NCBI GenBank assembly: GCA_024280115.1
Contig: JAJRQT010000032.1
Coordinates: 1 to 52,643, forward strand
DNA: 52,643 nucleotides
Direction of reading: 5' to 3'
From: Bacteroidota bacterium
GTDB taxonomy: Bacteria > Bacteroidota > Bacteroidia > Cytophagales > Cyclobacteriaceae
This document shows positions 18,126 through 27,910 of this stretch, in pieces (the stretch's first letter is position 1; every line of letters starts with the position of its first letter). The notes under the pieces are model-generated. The model saw only the letters and a list, made by a program, of their open reading frames with translations. It was not told the origin of the DNA and did no database searches. A program made the position numbers and the translations under genes.

Positions 18126-19130
18126 ATGGATATTAACATTCTGGCAATAGAATCCTCATGTGACGAAACTTCGGCTTCATTAATACATAACGGTGAAGTC
18201 ATAAATAATTTCATTGCAACGCAATCAGTTCATGAAAAATATGGTGGTGTGGTACCTGAGTTGGCCTCAAGAGCACACCAACAAAATATCATACCTATCA
18301 TTGATCAGGCTCTAAATCATGCAAATATAAGTAAATCCTCGCTGAATGCAGTAGCTTTTACCCAAGGGCCGGGGCTATTGGGAGCATTATTGGTTGGAGC
18401 TTCCTTTGCCAAATCTTTTGCCATGGCCCTGGACTTGCCAATAATTGCAGTAAACCATATGCAGGCACATATTTTGGCGCATTTTATAGAGGATCCAAAA
18501 CCGAAATTTCCGTTTTTATGCCTTACTGTCAGCGGTGGGCATACACAGATCGTTTTGGTGAATGATTACCTTGAAATGGAAGTGCTGGGAGAAACCCTGG
18601 ATGATGCAGTAGGGGAGGCCTTTGATAAATCTGCTAAATTGCTGGGACTGCCTTACCCCGGAGGGCCGTTGATAGATGAGTATGCTCAATCCGGGAACCC
18701 CGATACCTACCAGTTTCCCGATACCAGTACAGTTGGTTTCAATTATTCTTTTAGCGGAATAAAAACAGCTTTTCTTTATTTTTTGAGAGATCGTTTAAAA
18801 GAAAATCCAAAATTTATTGAAGAGCATCTCAATGACATTTGCGCCTCTATTCAAAGAAAGCTGATTGATATGCTGATGGTGAAGTTAAGGAAGGCTGCGA
18901 GAAAATTAAATATTCACCAAGTTGCTATATCAGGTGGAGTTTCTGCCAATAGTGAACTGCGAATCCGGATAGTAGAGGAAGGTGAAAAATACGGATGGGA
19001 TACATATATTCCAGCATTTGAATATTGTACTGACAATGCCGGGATGATTGCAATTGCCGCACATTATAAATACTTGGCCAGGGATTTTGTTGGGCTCGAT
19101 GCGATTCCACAGCCAAGACTTAAGTTTTAA
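18126..19130 (+). CDS. tsaD: tRNA N6-threonylcarbamoyladenosine transferase subunit TsaD
   Basis: The 334-residue protein has the ASKHA-fold signature of TsaD: an N-terminal LAIESSCDETSAS, the metal-binding HMQAHILAHF (about residues 110-120) and CLTVSGGHTQIVLV. Later come GLPYPGGPLIDEYA and the C-terminal DNAGMIAIAA. With TsaB and TsaE it transfers threonylcarbamoyl from the TsaC product to A37 of tRNAs reading ANN codons. The frame could open at 18093, but that start would lie inside tamB on the opposite strand; ATG 18126 begins the conserved sequence. A weak -7-like TATATTTT at 18102-18109 lies inside the first codons of tamB. Confidence 0.96.
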   Translation: MDINILAIESSCDETSASLIHNGEVINNFIATQSVHEKYGGVVPELASRAHQQNIIPIIDQALNHANISKSSLNAVAFTQGPGLLGALLVGASFAKSFAMALDLPIIAVNHMQAHILAHFIEDPKPKFPFLCLTVSGGHTQIVLVNDYLEMEVLGETLDDAVGEAFDKSAKLLGLPYPGGPLIDEYAQSGNPDTYQFPDTSTVGFNYSFSGIKTAFLYFLRDRLKENPKFIEEHLNDICASIQRKLIDMLMVKLRKAARKLNIHQVAISGGVSANSELRIRIVEEGEKYGWDTYIPAFEYCTDNAGMIAIAAHYKYLARDFVGLDAIPQPRLKF

Positions 19131-19235
19131 AGAGTTTTTATACTGTTACTTCGAGTGCCTTTTTTTGTACGAATTGTTTTCATAGCTCCATGATATCATG
19201 AATAACCGAAAATTAAAAGGTAGAAATGATTGACC

Positions 19236-20078
19236 CTATTTTCCAGCTAATTCCTGGTGTTCTTCTTGAATTATTTGATTTATTTCTTCATCAAATTTAG
19301 CGAGGTATAGCGTTTTGGCCTGTGCCAGCACTTCAATAGTTAATCCTTTTGCTCCCCGGAAATCAGCTTTATATAAATTGGCGTTTGTAAAATCGGCGCC
19401 GGTTAGATAAGCTCCCTGGAGATTGGCCTCCATCAAAAAAGCATTTCTAAAATCAGCCTTGATCAGAAAGGCTTTTTCAAAATCTGATTTGATCAGGTAG
19501 GCATCCCTGAAAATAGCGCCATTGGCATATGCTTTTCTCAGAAGCGATTGATTCATGTTACAATTTTCGAAGTTGGTCTGGTTTAAACGCGCGCCATCAA
19601 GATTGACATTGATAAGTGCTGAGTTGAAAATGTTGGCGTAGTTGAGGTTGGCTTCAGTTAGATTTACATAATTCAAATTTGTCTTAACGAGGTAAGAATG
19701 TGCCAGGTTGATGCTGTATAGCTTATGGCGGTTGAGCCTTTTTATGTTCCCGACAGTTCTGAATGCAGCTTCTTCGGATTCCCACAAACGAAAGTCGTCT
19801 ATTTCATCTTTATAGGTTCGGATTCGGGCTCGTTTTTCACCTGTCTTATTAAGCCAAAAAATCAAGATACCGATCACCGCAATGTCAAATATCATACCGT
19901 GTGCTTCAGCCAGGACCTGGCCAAAAAAGCTGTGGAAATTTTCGTAATAATAAGGTAGGCTGGCGGTGACGACAATTATACCCACCACAATCAATACTAT
20001 TGTGGAAGTAAGAAGTGGTTTTTCGGATATCGAATAAACCTTCTTTTCTAACGCGTCAAACCATTCTTTAAATTTCAT
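19236..20078 (-). CDS. Membrane-anchored pentapeptide-repeat protein
   Basis: The 280-residue protein has two N-terminal membrane helices (about residues 23-45 and 60-80; STIVLIVVGIIVVTASLPYY, MIFDIAVIGILIFWL), so it is an inner-membrane protein. From about residue 120 to 245 it is a run of A(D/N)Lxx pentapeptides (NLTEANLNYANIFNSALINV, ADFTNANLYKADFRGA), which fold into a right-handed quadrilateral beta-helix. Function is unknown; the fold mediates protein contacts. It is the last gene of a minus-strand unit starting at rsmA, 25 bp after the hydroxyacid dehydrogenase. The palindrome CATGATATCATG lies in the 105-bp gap between it and tsaD. Confidence 0.88.
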   Translation of the reverse strand: MKFKEWFDALEKKVYSISEKPLLTSTIVLIVVGIIVVTASLPYYYENFHSFFGQVLAEAHGMIFDIAVIGILIFWLNKTGEKRARIRTYKDEIDDFRLWESEEAAFRTVGNIKRLNRHKLYSINLAHSYLVKTNLNYVNLTEANLNYANIFNSALINVNLDGARLNQTNFENCNMNQSLLRKAYANGAIFRDAYLIKSDFEKAFLIKADFRNAFLMEANLQGAYLTGADFTNANLYKADFRGAKGLTIEVLAQAKTLYLAKFDEEINQIIQEEHQELAGK

Positions 20079-20103
20079 TTACTTCACCAGCTTTATTCCG
20101 TTC

Positions 20104-21048
20104 TTAATTCTTCACTAAATTAAGGGCCCTTATTTTATCACCAAGCGTTTCACTGATTTTAATATAGGATTCGACGGTCCAGCCACCGACATGAGGTGTG
20201 AACAGCACATTATTCATATTAAAAAGTTCAGTCATCAACTTCTCTTGTTCATCTGTAAGTTTAGCCATCTTTTCGTTTTCAAGGACATCCAATCCGGCAG
20301 CTATAATTTTTCCCGATTTTAAGTATTTTATTAATGATTTTAAAGGTAATAATTCCCCTCTTGCTGTGTTAAGTAATATTATATCCTTTTTAAAACTTTT
20401 TATGAAATCATCATTTATATAAAACCTTGTTTCAGTTGTTAATGGGACATGGAAGCTGACGATATCAGCTTTTTCTAATACGTCTTTAAGGTCCACTTCC
20501 TCAACATTATTATTACCAAAACCAGATTTATACTTATCGTAGGCAATTACCTTACAGCCAAACCCAACCAATCTTTCAGAAACGGCTTTACCCATGTTGC
20601 CAAATCCAATAATTCCAAAGGTTCGATGCTTCAATTCTACACCGCGATTGCCCTCCCGATCCCATATTTTTTGTCGTACCTGAATATCTGAGTTTCTGAT
20701 TTTATTTATCAAATTTAGCAATAACCCCAGGGTGTGCTCTGCCACCGCATCCCGATTGCCTTCCGGGGCATTGAGCAAAGTAATATTTTGATTTTTAGCA
20801 AATTCCAGATCTACTTGGTCCATGCCTGCACCTGATCTTGCAATAAACTTTAGATTTTTCCCGGCACTAATCAACTCTTTGTCAGCAGGAGTCTTACTCC
20901 TCATGATTATTCCTGTATAATTTGCAAGCACTGAAAGAATGCCAGCTCTGTCAATTTTTGGTAAGTAGTCCACCTCGTATCCACTATCTTCGAGCATTGG
21001 GATAATACATTCATGGATGGTCTCTGTAATAAGTATTTTCAGTTTCAT
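20104..21048 (-). CDS. D-2-hydroxyacid dehydrogenase, phosphoglycerate-dehydrogenase-like
   Basis: The 314-residue protein is an NAD-dependent D-isomer-specific 2-hydroxyacid dehydrogenase. It has the substrate-binding SGAGMDQVDLEFA, the Rossmann motif GIIGFGNMGKAV (about residues 143-154), and the catalytic triad Arg in NTARGELL, Glu in GLDVLENE, and His in TPHVGGW. It lacks the C-terminal ACT regulatory domain of long-form SerA. The likely reaction is oxidation of 3-phosphoglycerate, the first step of serine synthesis, but glyoxylate or other 2-oxoacid reductases look alike. It follows mgtE (82 bp gap) and precedes the pentapeptide-repeat gene by 25 bp on the same strand. Confidence 0.88.
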   Translation of the reverse strand: MKLKILITETIHECIIPMLEDSGYEVDYLPKIDRAGILSVLANYTGIIMRSKTPADKELISAGKNLKFIARSGAGMDQVDLEFAKNQNITLLNAPEGNRDAVAEHTLGLLLNLINKIRNSDIQVRQKIWDREGNRGVELKHRTFGIIGFGNMGKAVSERLVGFGCKVIAYDKYKSGFGNNNVEEVDLKDVLEKADIVSFHVPLTTETRFYINDDFIKSFKKDIILLNTARGELLPLKSLIKYLKSGKIIAAGLDVLENEKMAKLTDEQEKLMTELFNMNNVLFTPHVGGWTVESYIKISETLGDKIRALNLVKN

Positions 21049-21130
21049 TTAATGTTAATTGAGTTTAAGACATTATTAAAATTTATTATCGTAATATCTG
21101 TTGATTATTCTAAATACTAGTAAACATAAT

Positions 21131-22492
21131 CTAAAAGCTATATAGAAGATGCGCCACAGTGAAATAGACTGCGAGCCCGAGCAAATCTATTGTTGTTGTA
21201 ATAAATGGCCCCGAAGCTAACGCCGGGTTAAATCCTAATTTATTGAAAAGAAGAGGAACCATTGTCCCCATGAGAGATGCGAGCATTACAACAGAAAACA
21301 AAGCAATGCTAACCACAAATGCAAGTGTTGAGCTGTATGAAAAAAACACAAAGACATACACTAATCCTGCAAGCACTACACCATTTAATATGGCCACAAA
21401 GACAGTTTTAATGAATTTTTGCCATATACTTGATTCAAAAATTGAAATTGCTGCAAGGCTTTGAACAACCAGGGCGGATGATTGAATTCCAACATTACCG
21501 CCAGTTGCGATGATCAATGGAATAAAAAAAGCAAGGGAGGCAACTCTCAACAAGTCTTCTTCGAAAAATCCAATAAACCGGGCACCAATTACTCCACCGA
21601 GAAGCCCGATAATCAGCCAGGGTAAGCGCGCCCTTGAGAGCACCCATACGCTGTCATCTTCCTCGACATCTTCTGCAATACCGGCCATCAACTTTCTCTC
21701 CTGATCGGCCATTTCTGTGATCACATCGATGATATCATCAACAGTGATCCGGCCGACGAGCTTGCCCTGCACATTAACTACAGGAGCGGCTTCAAGATCG
21801 TATTTCTGCATTAAATCAGCAATCTCCTCTTCCTTTTGGTAGGTATAAACTGCTATGATTTCTGAATTATATATATCAGCTATTTTTGCACTTGACCTCG
21901 CGAGGATGATTTCTTTCAACGAAACCCTACCCAATAGTTTGTCGTTGTCATCGACCACATAAACGGAATATATCTTTTCGACATTTTCTGCTTGTCGCCG
22001 GATTTCATCTATACACTGTACAACATTCCAATTGACATTGGCTTTAATAAGCTCTTTCGCCATCAATCCACCGGCACAGTCTTCATCATAACGCAAAAGC
22101 TCAATGATGAAATTGGCTTTTTCGTCATTTCCCAGATTGGCTATGACCTCTTCCCTGATTTTAACAGGCAGGTCATTGAGTATATCCGCTGCATCATCGG
22201 TTTCTATACCCTCTATATATTCAGCAATTTCCTCCGGCTGGAAAACCGTAAAAAATTTAATCCTGGTGTCGTCATCGAGGTCTTCAATGACGTCAGAAGC
22301 GACTTCCTTCTCTAAAAGTCCTAAAATATACTTTGATTCCTCCGCATTGAACTCTTCCAATAAAGCCGAAACATCTTCATGTCGTGCGGATTCCAGGCTA
22401 TTGCGAATGAATGCATCATCCTTGCTTTCAACACCTTCACGAAACCTTTCCAGGTATTCCTGTGTGAGTTCAAATGGAGCTATATTTTCCAA
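21131..22492 (-). CDS. mgtE: MgtE-type magnesium transporter
   Basis: The 453-residue protein has the MgtE architecture. An N-terminal helical superfamily domain (residues about 20-130) comes first. Then two CBS domains (about 130-250; IYSVYVVDDNDKLLGRVSLK, VVNVQGKLVGRITVDDIIDV) and five membrane helices (about 285-450). The pore-associated segment TGGNVGIQSSALVV carries the conserved N/Q pattern. The channel imports Mg2+ under control of the cytosolic domains. Its start codon overlaps the 3' end of rsmA by 13 bp, so the two are translationally coupled, although the functional link is not obvious. Confidence 0.93.
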   Translation of the reverse strand: MENIAPFELTQEYLERFREGVESKDDAFIRNSLESARHEDVSALLEEFNAEESKYILGLLEKEVASDVIEDLDDDTRIKFFTVFQPEEIAEYIEGIETDDAADILNDLPVKIREEVIANLGNDEKANFIIELLRYDEDCAGGLMAKELIKANVNWNVVQCIDEIRRQAENVEKIYSVYVVDDNDKLLGRVSLKEIILARSSAKIADIYNSEIIAVYTYQKEEEIADLMQKYDLEAAPVVNVQGKLVGRITVDDIIDVITEMADQERKLMAGIAEDVEEDDSVWVLSRARLPWLIIGLLGGVIGARFIGFFEEDLLRVASLAFFIPLIIATGGNVGIQSSALVVQSLAAISIFESSIWQKFIKTVFVAILNGVVLAGLVYVFVFFSYSSTLAFVVSIALFSVVMLASLMGTMVPLLFNKLGFNPALASGPFITTTIDLLGLAVYFTVAHLLYSF

Positions 22493-23262
22493 TTTTGAAT
22501 TTTTTGAGTCAAATGAATATAATCTTCAACAGATAATTGCTCTGCCCTTTTGCTAAAAATTTCTTCCTTAGTCAATTCCATTGGCAAAAATATTGGTTTT
22601 AGTGCGTTGCGCAAGGTCTTTCTTCTATTTTGAAACCCCTGCTTAACAATTTTTTTAAATAGTTTTTCATCACATTCCAAAGAAATGTTTTCTTTTCTCT
22701 GAAGTTTTATGACGGTGGAATCAACTTTTGGGGGAGGATTGAAAACTTCCGGGGGAACATTAAACAAAATCTCCGTTCGATAATAAGCGCCAATTAAAAC
22801 ACTTAGTATGCCATAAGTTTTATTCCCGTGAGGGGCGCAGATCCTTTCTGCAACCTCCTTTTGAAGCATGCATACGACCTCTTTAATACTGTTTTTATGA
22901 TCAATTACCTTAAAAAAGATCTGACTGGAAATGTTGTATGGGAAATTGCCAATGATGCTTAAATCGGAAATCGAATAATCTGTTGGGGTTAGTTTTAAAA
23001 AATCACCCTCAACGATTTTTATATTGTCTGCTGTAAAGTGCTTTTTTAAATAGGCGATGGAATCCCGATCAATTTCGATTAAAATAATTTCTTTAAATAA
23101 TTTCTTGCTCAATAAAACTGTAAGAGCTCCTGTGCCGGGGCCAATTTCCACAATGGTCTCATTATTACCTGAAAATGAAATGGCATTCACTATTTTCTGA
23201 GCGATATTTTGGTCTTTCAAAAAATGTTGCCCCAAAAACTTCTTTGGCCTTACTCCATGCAT
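22480..23262 (-). CDS. rsmA: 16S rRNA adenine dimethyltransferase
   Basis: The 260-residue protein matches RsmA/KsgA. It has KKFLGQHFLKDQNIAQKIV, the SAM-binding motif IVEIGPGTGALTVLL (about residues 38-52), the catalytic NFPYNISSQ (about residues 106-114), and the C-terminal domain segment FNPPPKVDSTVIKL. It dimethylates A1518 and A1519 of 16S rRNA in late ribosome assembly. It is the first gene of the unit with mgtE and is divergent from pdxA, 101 bp away. In gammaproteobacteria pdxA and rsmA are adjacent and co-directional, so the neighbours are kept but the orientation differs. Confidence 0.96.
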   Translation of the reverse strand: MHGVRPKKFLGQHFLKDQNIAQKIVNAISFSGNNETIVEIGPGTGALTVLLSKKLFKEIILIEIDRDSIAYLKKHFTADNIKIVEGDFLKLTPTDYSISDLSIIGNFPYNISSQIFFKVIDHKNSIKEVVCMLQKEVAERICAPHGNKTYGILSVLIGAYYRTEILFNVPPEVFNPPPKVDSTVIKLQRKENISLECDEKLFKKIVKQGFQNRRKTLRNALKPIFLPMELTKEEIFSKRAEQLSVEDYIHLTQKIQNWKI

Positions 23263-23363
23263 ATTAATTTTCCATTAAATTGCAGCTGCAAAATGAAGAA
23301 TATTCCACATTTTGATCTTAAAATCTTTATAAAATTTTAATGTAAATATACAGGCTGATAATT

Positions 23364-24401
23364 ATGGAAGAAGCAAATAGGAGAACAAATGCAAATAAAC
23401 CGGTAATAGGGATCACCATTGGCGACATTAATGGGATTGGGCCAGAGGTAATCATCAAGTCACTTTCAGATGTTAGGGTTCTGAATCACATCACGCCTGT
23501 TATTTTTGGGTCCACCAAAGTCCTGTCATTCTATAGAAAGATGTTGAACATTGAAGATTTTCGATATAATCAGGTGAAATCTGTCAATGAACTAAATCCT
23601 AAGAAAGTTAACGTGGTGAATTGCTGGCCGGAAATGGTAGAGATCAAAGTAGGCCAGGTGACCAATGAGGCCGGTAATTGTGCTTACCTCGCACTTCGGG
23701 AAGCTGTAAACTATTTGAAGGAAGATAAGATCGATGCCATTGTAACTGCTCCAATAAATAAGCAGAATATCCAGCGAGATGATTTTAAATTTATAGGCCA
23801 TACTGATTTCATATCAGAGGAGTTAGGAGCAAAAACTAATTTAATGTTGATGGTCACAGAAAATTTAAGAGTTGGTGTTGTAACAGCACATATTCCGATA
23901 AGTGAAGTAAGTAATAGTCTTACCAAACAAGCTGTTGAGAATAAGCTAAATGTGATGATCAAAACTTTAAAACGAGATTTCGGGATTCTTAAACCCAAAG
24001 TTGCGCTCTTGGGATTAAATCCACACGCTGGAGAAGAAGGATTGCTTGGTGTGGAGGAAAAAGAAATCATTGAGCCTGTTATCAATGAGTTCAAAAGCAA
24101 AGGTCAACTGGTATTTGGTCCATTCCCGGCAGATGGTTTTTTTGGAACACTTCAATATCAAAGGTATGATGGGATTTTAGCCATGTACCATGACCAGGGC
24201 CTGATACCATTTAAAATGCTTGGTTTTGACAATGGCGTCAATTTCACAGCCGGTATTCCAAAGGTAAGAACATCTCCGGATCATGGTACTGCTTATAGTA
24301 TTGCAGGGAAAAATGAAGCAAGTCCGTCATCGATGCGGGAAGCCATATATCTAGCATCCAACACGGTTAAAATCAGGAAAATGGCAGCTTCGGCTGTTTA
24401 G
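23364..24401 (+). CDS. pdxA: 4-hydroxythreonine-4-phosphate dehydrogenase
   Basis: The 345-residue protein is PdxA. It has GITIGDINGIGPEVIIKSL, metal ligands in IGHTDFISE (His about residue 148), NPHAGEEG (His about residue 219) and MYHDQGLIPFK (His about residue 273), and the C-terminal TAYSIAGKNEASPSSMREAI. It oxidises 4-phosphohydroxy-L-threonine in the DXP-dependent pyridoxal phosphate pathway. It is followed by the DUF177 and rpmF genes, but a separate -7 promoter element lies between them, so it may be transcribed on its own. Confidence 0.96.
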   Translation: MEEANRRTNANKPVIGITIGDINGIGPEVIIKSLSDVRVLNHITPVIFGSTKVLSFYRKMLNIEDFRYNQVKSVNELNPKKVNVVNCWPEMVEIKVGQVTNEAGNCAYLALREAVNYLKEDKIDAIVTAPINKQNIQRDDFKFIGHTDFISEELGAKTNLMLMVTENLRVGVVTAHIPISEVSNSLTKQAVENKLNVMIKTLKRDFGILKPKVALLGLNPHAGEEGLLGVEEKEIIEPVINEFKSKGQLVFGPFPADGFFGTLQYQRYDGILAMYHDQGLIPFKMLGFDNGVNFTAGIPKVRTSPDHGTAYSIAGKNEASPSSMREAIYLASNTVKIRKMAASAV

Positions 24402-24446
24402 AAATTAAATAACCTGACATTTCTTTAAAATCTAATAATATATATC

Positions 24447-24454
24447 TAAATTTG
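24447..24454 (+). promoter_or_regulatory. Candidate -7 promoter element for DUF177-rpmF
   Basis: TAAATTTG matches TAnnTTTG exactly and lies 22 bp before the ATG at 24477. The expected -33 position has no perfect TTTG but is T-rich (24420-24426). This suggests that the DUF177-rpmF pair has its own start of transcription, independent of pdxA. Confidence 0.5.
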
Positions 24455-24476
24455 CGGACTTAAAAAGTGGAGAGGG

Positions 24477-24995
24477 ATGAAATTGCTGAAAGTTTATGAT
24501 ATTGATTTATCAAAATTGAATTTAGGGCAGTTTAATTATTCCTTTCACATAGACGATAAGTTCTTTGAATTATTTGATTACAGTTTGGTAGATCACGGGA
24601 GTCTCAGGGTAGAATTACACCTTGAAAAAAAGACTTCTTTTATATTGTTGGCTTTTCAAATTAACGGCACTGTTAAACTAATATGTGACCGCAGTCTTGA
24701 TACTTTTGATTTTGATTTGAAAACCGAAAAGGAGATCGTATTGAAATATGGTGAGGAAGCCCGGGAATTGACTGAGGAAATTGAAACAATTCCATTTAAT
24801 ACTCAGCAGGTTAATGTTGCCAGGTATTTTTATGAATTTATAAATATTGCAATTCCAATGAAAAAGCTTCATCCCCGTTACTCAAATGAATCTACTGAAG
24901 ATCAGATAATTTTTTCATCAAAAGATGACAAAGAAGAAATTTCGGATATGGATCCAAGATGGGGCGAATTAAAAAAATTAAAAAATAAAGAGTAA
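24477..24995 (+). CDS. DUF177 (YceD-like) rRNA-accumulation protein
   Basis: The 172-residue protein belongs to the DUF177/YceD family. Its N-terminal half has the beta-rich pattern with a single Cys in [12 protein letters not shown], and the middle carries the family's acidic tail [12 protein letters not shown] near the C-terminus. It lies 10 bp upstream of rpmF, as in most bacteria, which supports the assignment. Family members affect 23S rRNA accumulation in some bacteria and plastids. The molecular role here is inferred only from synteny and pattern. Confidence 0.85.
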   Translation: MKLLKVYDIDLSKLNLGQFNYSFHIDDKFFELFDYSLVDHGSLRVELHLEKKTSFILLAFQINGTVKLICDRSLDTFDFDLKTEKEIVLKYGEEARELTEEIETIPFNTQQVNVARYFYEFINIAIPMKKLHPRYSNESTEDQIIFSSKDDKEEISDMDPRWGELKKLKNKE

Positions 24996-25005
24996 AGAAG
25001 AAGTT

Positions 25006-25197
25006 ATGGCACATCCTAAAAGAAAAATCTCCAGAACCAGAAGGGATAAAAGAAGAACTCATGTAAAATTGACTGAGAAGAATTTGGTTGTTTGTCCGAC
25101 TACGGGAGAGCATCATTTACCACACAGGGCATTCTGGTATGAAGGTAAACTTTACTACAAAGGGAAAGTAGTAATGGAAAAAGAAGTACTTGCCTAA
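25006..25197 (+). CDS. rpmF: 50S ribosomal protein L32
   Basis: The 63-residue protein has [20 protein letters not shown] followed by [13 protein letters not shown], the signature of L32. Only one Cys remains in the region that forms a four-Cys zinc ribbon in other phyla, so this is the zinc-free (C-minus) form common in Bacteroidota. L32 is a structural protein of the large ribosomal subunit. It lies in an operon with the DUF177 gene. The following 246 bp have no gene: the plsX and fabH genes that often follow are absent. Confidence 0.97.
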   Translation: MAHPKRKISRTRRDKRRTHVKLTEKNLVVCPTTGEHHLPHRAFWYEGKLYYKGKVVMEKEVLA

Positions 25198-25363
25198 ACA
25201 ACATTAAGTAAGAAGATCACCAGGTAACGAGAGTTCCCTTTTTTGTTTTATTAATATCTACATATAAACCCTTTAATATTTACAGTTTTATTTAGGAGTT
25301 CTGAAAAACATATTCATGAAATATAATAATTCCTACGTATAACTGGATTTTTATTAGAATCAA

Positions 25364-25371
25364 TATCTTTG
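25364..25371 (+). promoter_or_regulatory. Candidate -7 promoter element for efp
   Basis: TATCTTTG matches TAnnTTTG and lies 72 bp upstream of the efp ATG at 25444. No exact TTTG is seen at -33. The rest of the 25198-25443 gap is AT-rich with no other pattern. A short stretch after rpmF (25224-25245) is weakly palindromic and could be its 3' end. Confidence 0.4.
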
Positions 25372-25443
25372 GTGCCAATTGATATAATAAAAACATATTT
25401 TTATTTCCATATTAGATTTTTAAATTTAATACAAAATTAAATT

Positions 25444-26007
25444 ATGGCCACAACAGCAGATTTCAAAAATGGATTGTGTATAGAATATAACAATGATCTG
25501 TACACAATTGTAGGATTTCAGCATGTTAAACCAGGGAAAGGAAGTGCATTTGTTCGCACGAAGCTCAAAAACCTAAAAACAGGAAGGGTAATAGAAAATA
25601 CCTTTAATTCGGGAGTTAAAATTACCACAGCGAGAATTGAAAGACGTCCACATCAGTATTTATATAATGATGATATGGGATATCATTTTATGGATAATTC
25701 TACATTTGAGCAGGTTGGATTACAAAAAGAACTGATAGATGGCCATCAATTTTTAAAAGAAGGAGATGGGGTAGATGTTATATATCATGCCGAAACTGAA
25801 ATGCCATTGAGTGTAGAGCTACCATCATTTGTAGAGCTGAAGATTGTCTATACTGAACCAGGAGTTAAAGGTGACACAGCCACAAATGCAACAAAACCTG
25901 CGAAACTTGAAACCGGGGCTGAATTACAAGTTCCCCTTTTTATCAATCAGGATGAGATTATCAAAGTTGATACAAGGACCGCAACATATTCTGAAAGAGT
26001 AAAATAA
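25444..26007 (+). CDS. efp: Elongation factor P
   Basis: The 187-residue protein is full-length EF-P with three beta-barrel domains. Domain I has the [20 protein letters not shown] loop, in which the Lys between two glycines (about residue 32) is the normal modification site. The C-terminal signature reads [20 protein letters not shown] and [14 protein letters not shown] relieves ribosome stalling at polyproline. Modification genes (epmA or ymfI-type) are not in this window. It lies 5 bp before accB and is probably co-transcribed with accB and accC. Confidence 0.97.
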   Translation: MATTADFKNGLCIEYNNDLYTIVGFQHVKPGKGSAFVRTKLKNLKTGRVIENTFNSGVKITTARIERRPHQYLYNDDMGYHFMDNSTFEQVGLQKELIDGHQFLKEGDGVDVIYHAETEMPLSVELPSFVELKIVYTEPGVKGDTATNATKPAKLETGAELQVPLFINQDEIIKVDTRTATYSERVK

Positions 26008-26012
26008 CGTTT

Positions 26013-26483
26013 ATGAAAGCAAGAGAAATTAGAGACCTTATTGATTTTATATCAAATTCAGGTTTAGATGAAGTCAATATTGAGACTCAGGAATTTAAAA
26101 TATCTGTCAAAAAAAATTCACCTGTAGTTAATGCGGTTGTAGAGGCACCTTTGGTAAGTGCACCTGTTCAGCAGGTTGCTGAAACGCTACCCATGCCTGT
26201 TCAACCAGTTGCATCACCAAATGAATCAGATGAGCAGAACAACTATATAGAAATTAAATCTCCAATGATCGGCACATTTTATCTTACTGCAAATCCTGAA
26301 GCGGATCCATTTGTGACAGTTGGAGATACGGTGAAAGTTGGGCAAACTGTATGCATTGTGGAGGCGATGAAGCTGTTTAATGAAATAGAATCAGAATATT
26401 CGGGTGAAATTGTGAAGATACTGGTTGAAAATGCCTCTCCTGTAGAATTCGATCAGCCATTATTCTTAGTTGATCCATCCTAG
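26013..26483 (+). CDS. accB: Biotin carboxyl carrier protein of acetyl-CoA carboxylase
   Basis: The 156-residue protein has an N-terminal helical domain, a proline/alanine-rich linker (about residues 45-75), and a biotinyl domain at the C-terminus. The biotin attachment Lys is in VEAMKLFNEIESE (about residue 120). BCCP carries carboxybiotin between the carboxylase (AccC) and transferase subunits in the first committed step of fatty-acid synthesis. The gene is 5 bp after efp and 34 bp before accC, matching the conserved efp-accB-accC order in Bacteroidota. Confidence 0.96.
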   Translation: MKAREIRDLIDFISNSGLDEVNIETQEFKISVKKNSPVVNAVVEAPLVSAPVQQVAETLPMPVQPVASPNESDEQNNYIEIKSPMIGTFYLTANPEADPFVTVGDTVKVGQTVCIVEAMKLFNEIESEYSGEIVKILVENASPVEFDQPLFLVDPS

Positions 26484-26517
26484 TTAATATAGTTTTAAAT
26501 AATTCAGTTCTTAGCCC

Positions 26518-27861
26518 GTGTTCAAAAAGTTATTAATTGCAAATAGGGGAGAAATTGCCCTTCGAATCATCAGGACTTGTCGTGAGATGGGAATCCCTAC
26601 GGTTGCCGTTTATTCCACTGCCGATAAAGACAGTCTTCATATAAGATTTGCCGATGAAGCGGTTTGTATTGGCCCTGCGCCTAGCAGTATGTCCTACCTC
26701 AGTATCCCCAATATCATCGCTGCGGCAGAAATTACGAATGCAGATTCAATTCACCCTGGTTATGGTTTTTTAGCAGAGAATGCAGAATTTTCCAGAGTTT
26801 GTGAAGAAAATAATATTAAACTGATCGGGCCATCTCCCGAGATGATCAATAAAATGGGAGATAAAGCTACCGCCAAGGAAACAATGAAAAAAGCCGGGGT
26901 TCCAACCGTACCAGGATCAGGTGGACTTTTAAAGGATGTGCCCGAGGGTAAGAAACTGGCAAAGATAATTGGATATCCTGTCATATTAAAAGCTACTGCA
27001 GGAGGTGGGGGCAAAGGTATGCGCATTGTACAAAAGGAAAAGGATTTTCAAGGAGCGTGGGATTCTGCCAGGCTGGAATCCGGAGCTGCTTTTGGCAATG
27101 AAGAATTATATCTTGAAAAATTCATTGAGAACCCGAGGCATGTAGAAATTCAGGTCGTGGGTGATAGATATGGCAAAGTATGTCACCTTTCTGAACGAGA
27201 TTGTTCAATTCAGCGAAGACATCAAAAGCTTATAGAAGAAACACCCTCACCAATAGTAGATCAGGAATTACGTGAAAAGATGGGTAAAGCTGCCGTAAAA
27301 GGAAGTGAGGCCATCAGGTATGAAGGGGCGGGAACCGTAGAATTTCTTGTTGATAAAAAAGGGAATTTTTATTTCATGGAAATGAATACCAGGATCCAGG
27401 TAGAACACCCAATTACAGAGCAGGTTACAAACTTTGACTTGATAAAAGAACAAATTAAAGTTGCTGCCGGAGAGAGAATTTCCGGTATAAATTACTATCC
27501 ACAATTGTACTCAATGGAGTGCAGGATAAATGCGGAGGATCCATCAAAAAACTTCAGGCCATGCCCCGGTAAGATCATCTCCTTGAATTTTCCTGGTGGT
27601 CAGGGAGTGAGAATTGATAGTCATGTTTATGCGGGATATACGATCCCACCAAATTATGATAGTATGATCGCAAAACTAATTGTGACAGCTCAATCAAGGG
27701 AGGAGTGTATTGTACGAATGAAGCGGGCGCTAGATGAATTTATTATTGAAGGAGTGAAAACCACGATTCCCTTTCACAAAAAGCTAATGCTCGATGAAAC
27801 TTTCCGCTCAGGACAATTCACTACAGACTTTCTGGATTCATTTGATTTTAGTGATCTTTGA
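26518..27861 (+). CDS. accC: Biotin carboxylase subunit of acetyl-CoA carboxylase
   Basis: The 447-residue protein has the ATP-grasp architecture of AccC. The N-terminal segment is [20 protein letters not shown], the glycine-rich ATP loop is [14 protein letters not shown] (about residues 160-173), and the metal/biotin-site motif is [20 protein letters not shown] (about residues 285-304). It carboxylates biotin on AccB with ATP and bicarbonate. The start is GTG at 26518, since the conserved sequence begins there. It is last in the efp-accB-accC unit. The transferase subunits are elsewhere. Confidence 0.97.
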   Translation: MFKKLLIANRGEIALRIIRTCREMGIPTVAVYSTADKDSLHIRFADEAVCIGPAPSSMSYLSIPNIIAAAEITNADSIHPGYGFLAENAEFSRVCEENNIKLIGPSPEMINKMGDKATAKETMKKAGVPTVPGSGGLLKDVPEGKKLAKIIGYPVILKATAGGGGKGMRIVQKEKDFQGAWDSARLESGAAFGNEELYLEKFIENPRHVEIQVVGDRYGKVCHLSERDCSIQRRHQKLIEETPSPIVDQELREKMGKAAVKGSEAIRYEGAGTVEFLVDKKGNFYFMEMNTRIQVEHPITEQVTNFDLIKEQIKVAAGERISGINYYPQLYSMECRINAEDPSKNFRPCPGKIISLNFPGGQGVRIDSHVYAGYTIPPNYDSMIAKLIVTAQSREECIVRMKRALDEFIIEGVKTTIPFHKKLMLDETFRSGQFTTDFLDSFDFSDL

Positions 27862-27910
27862 TATAAATCCATCTAAGTTCTCAGTTATATATTACAGACT
27901 ATAAAATTAT

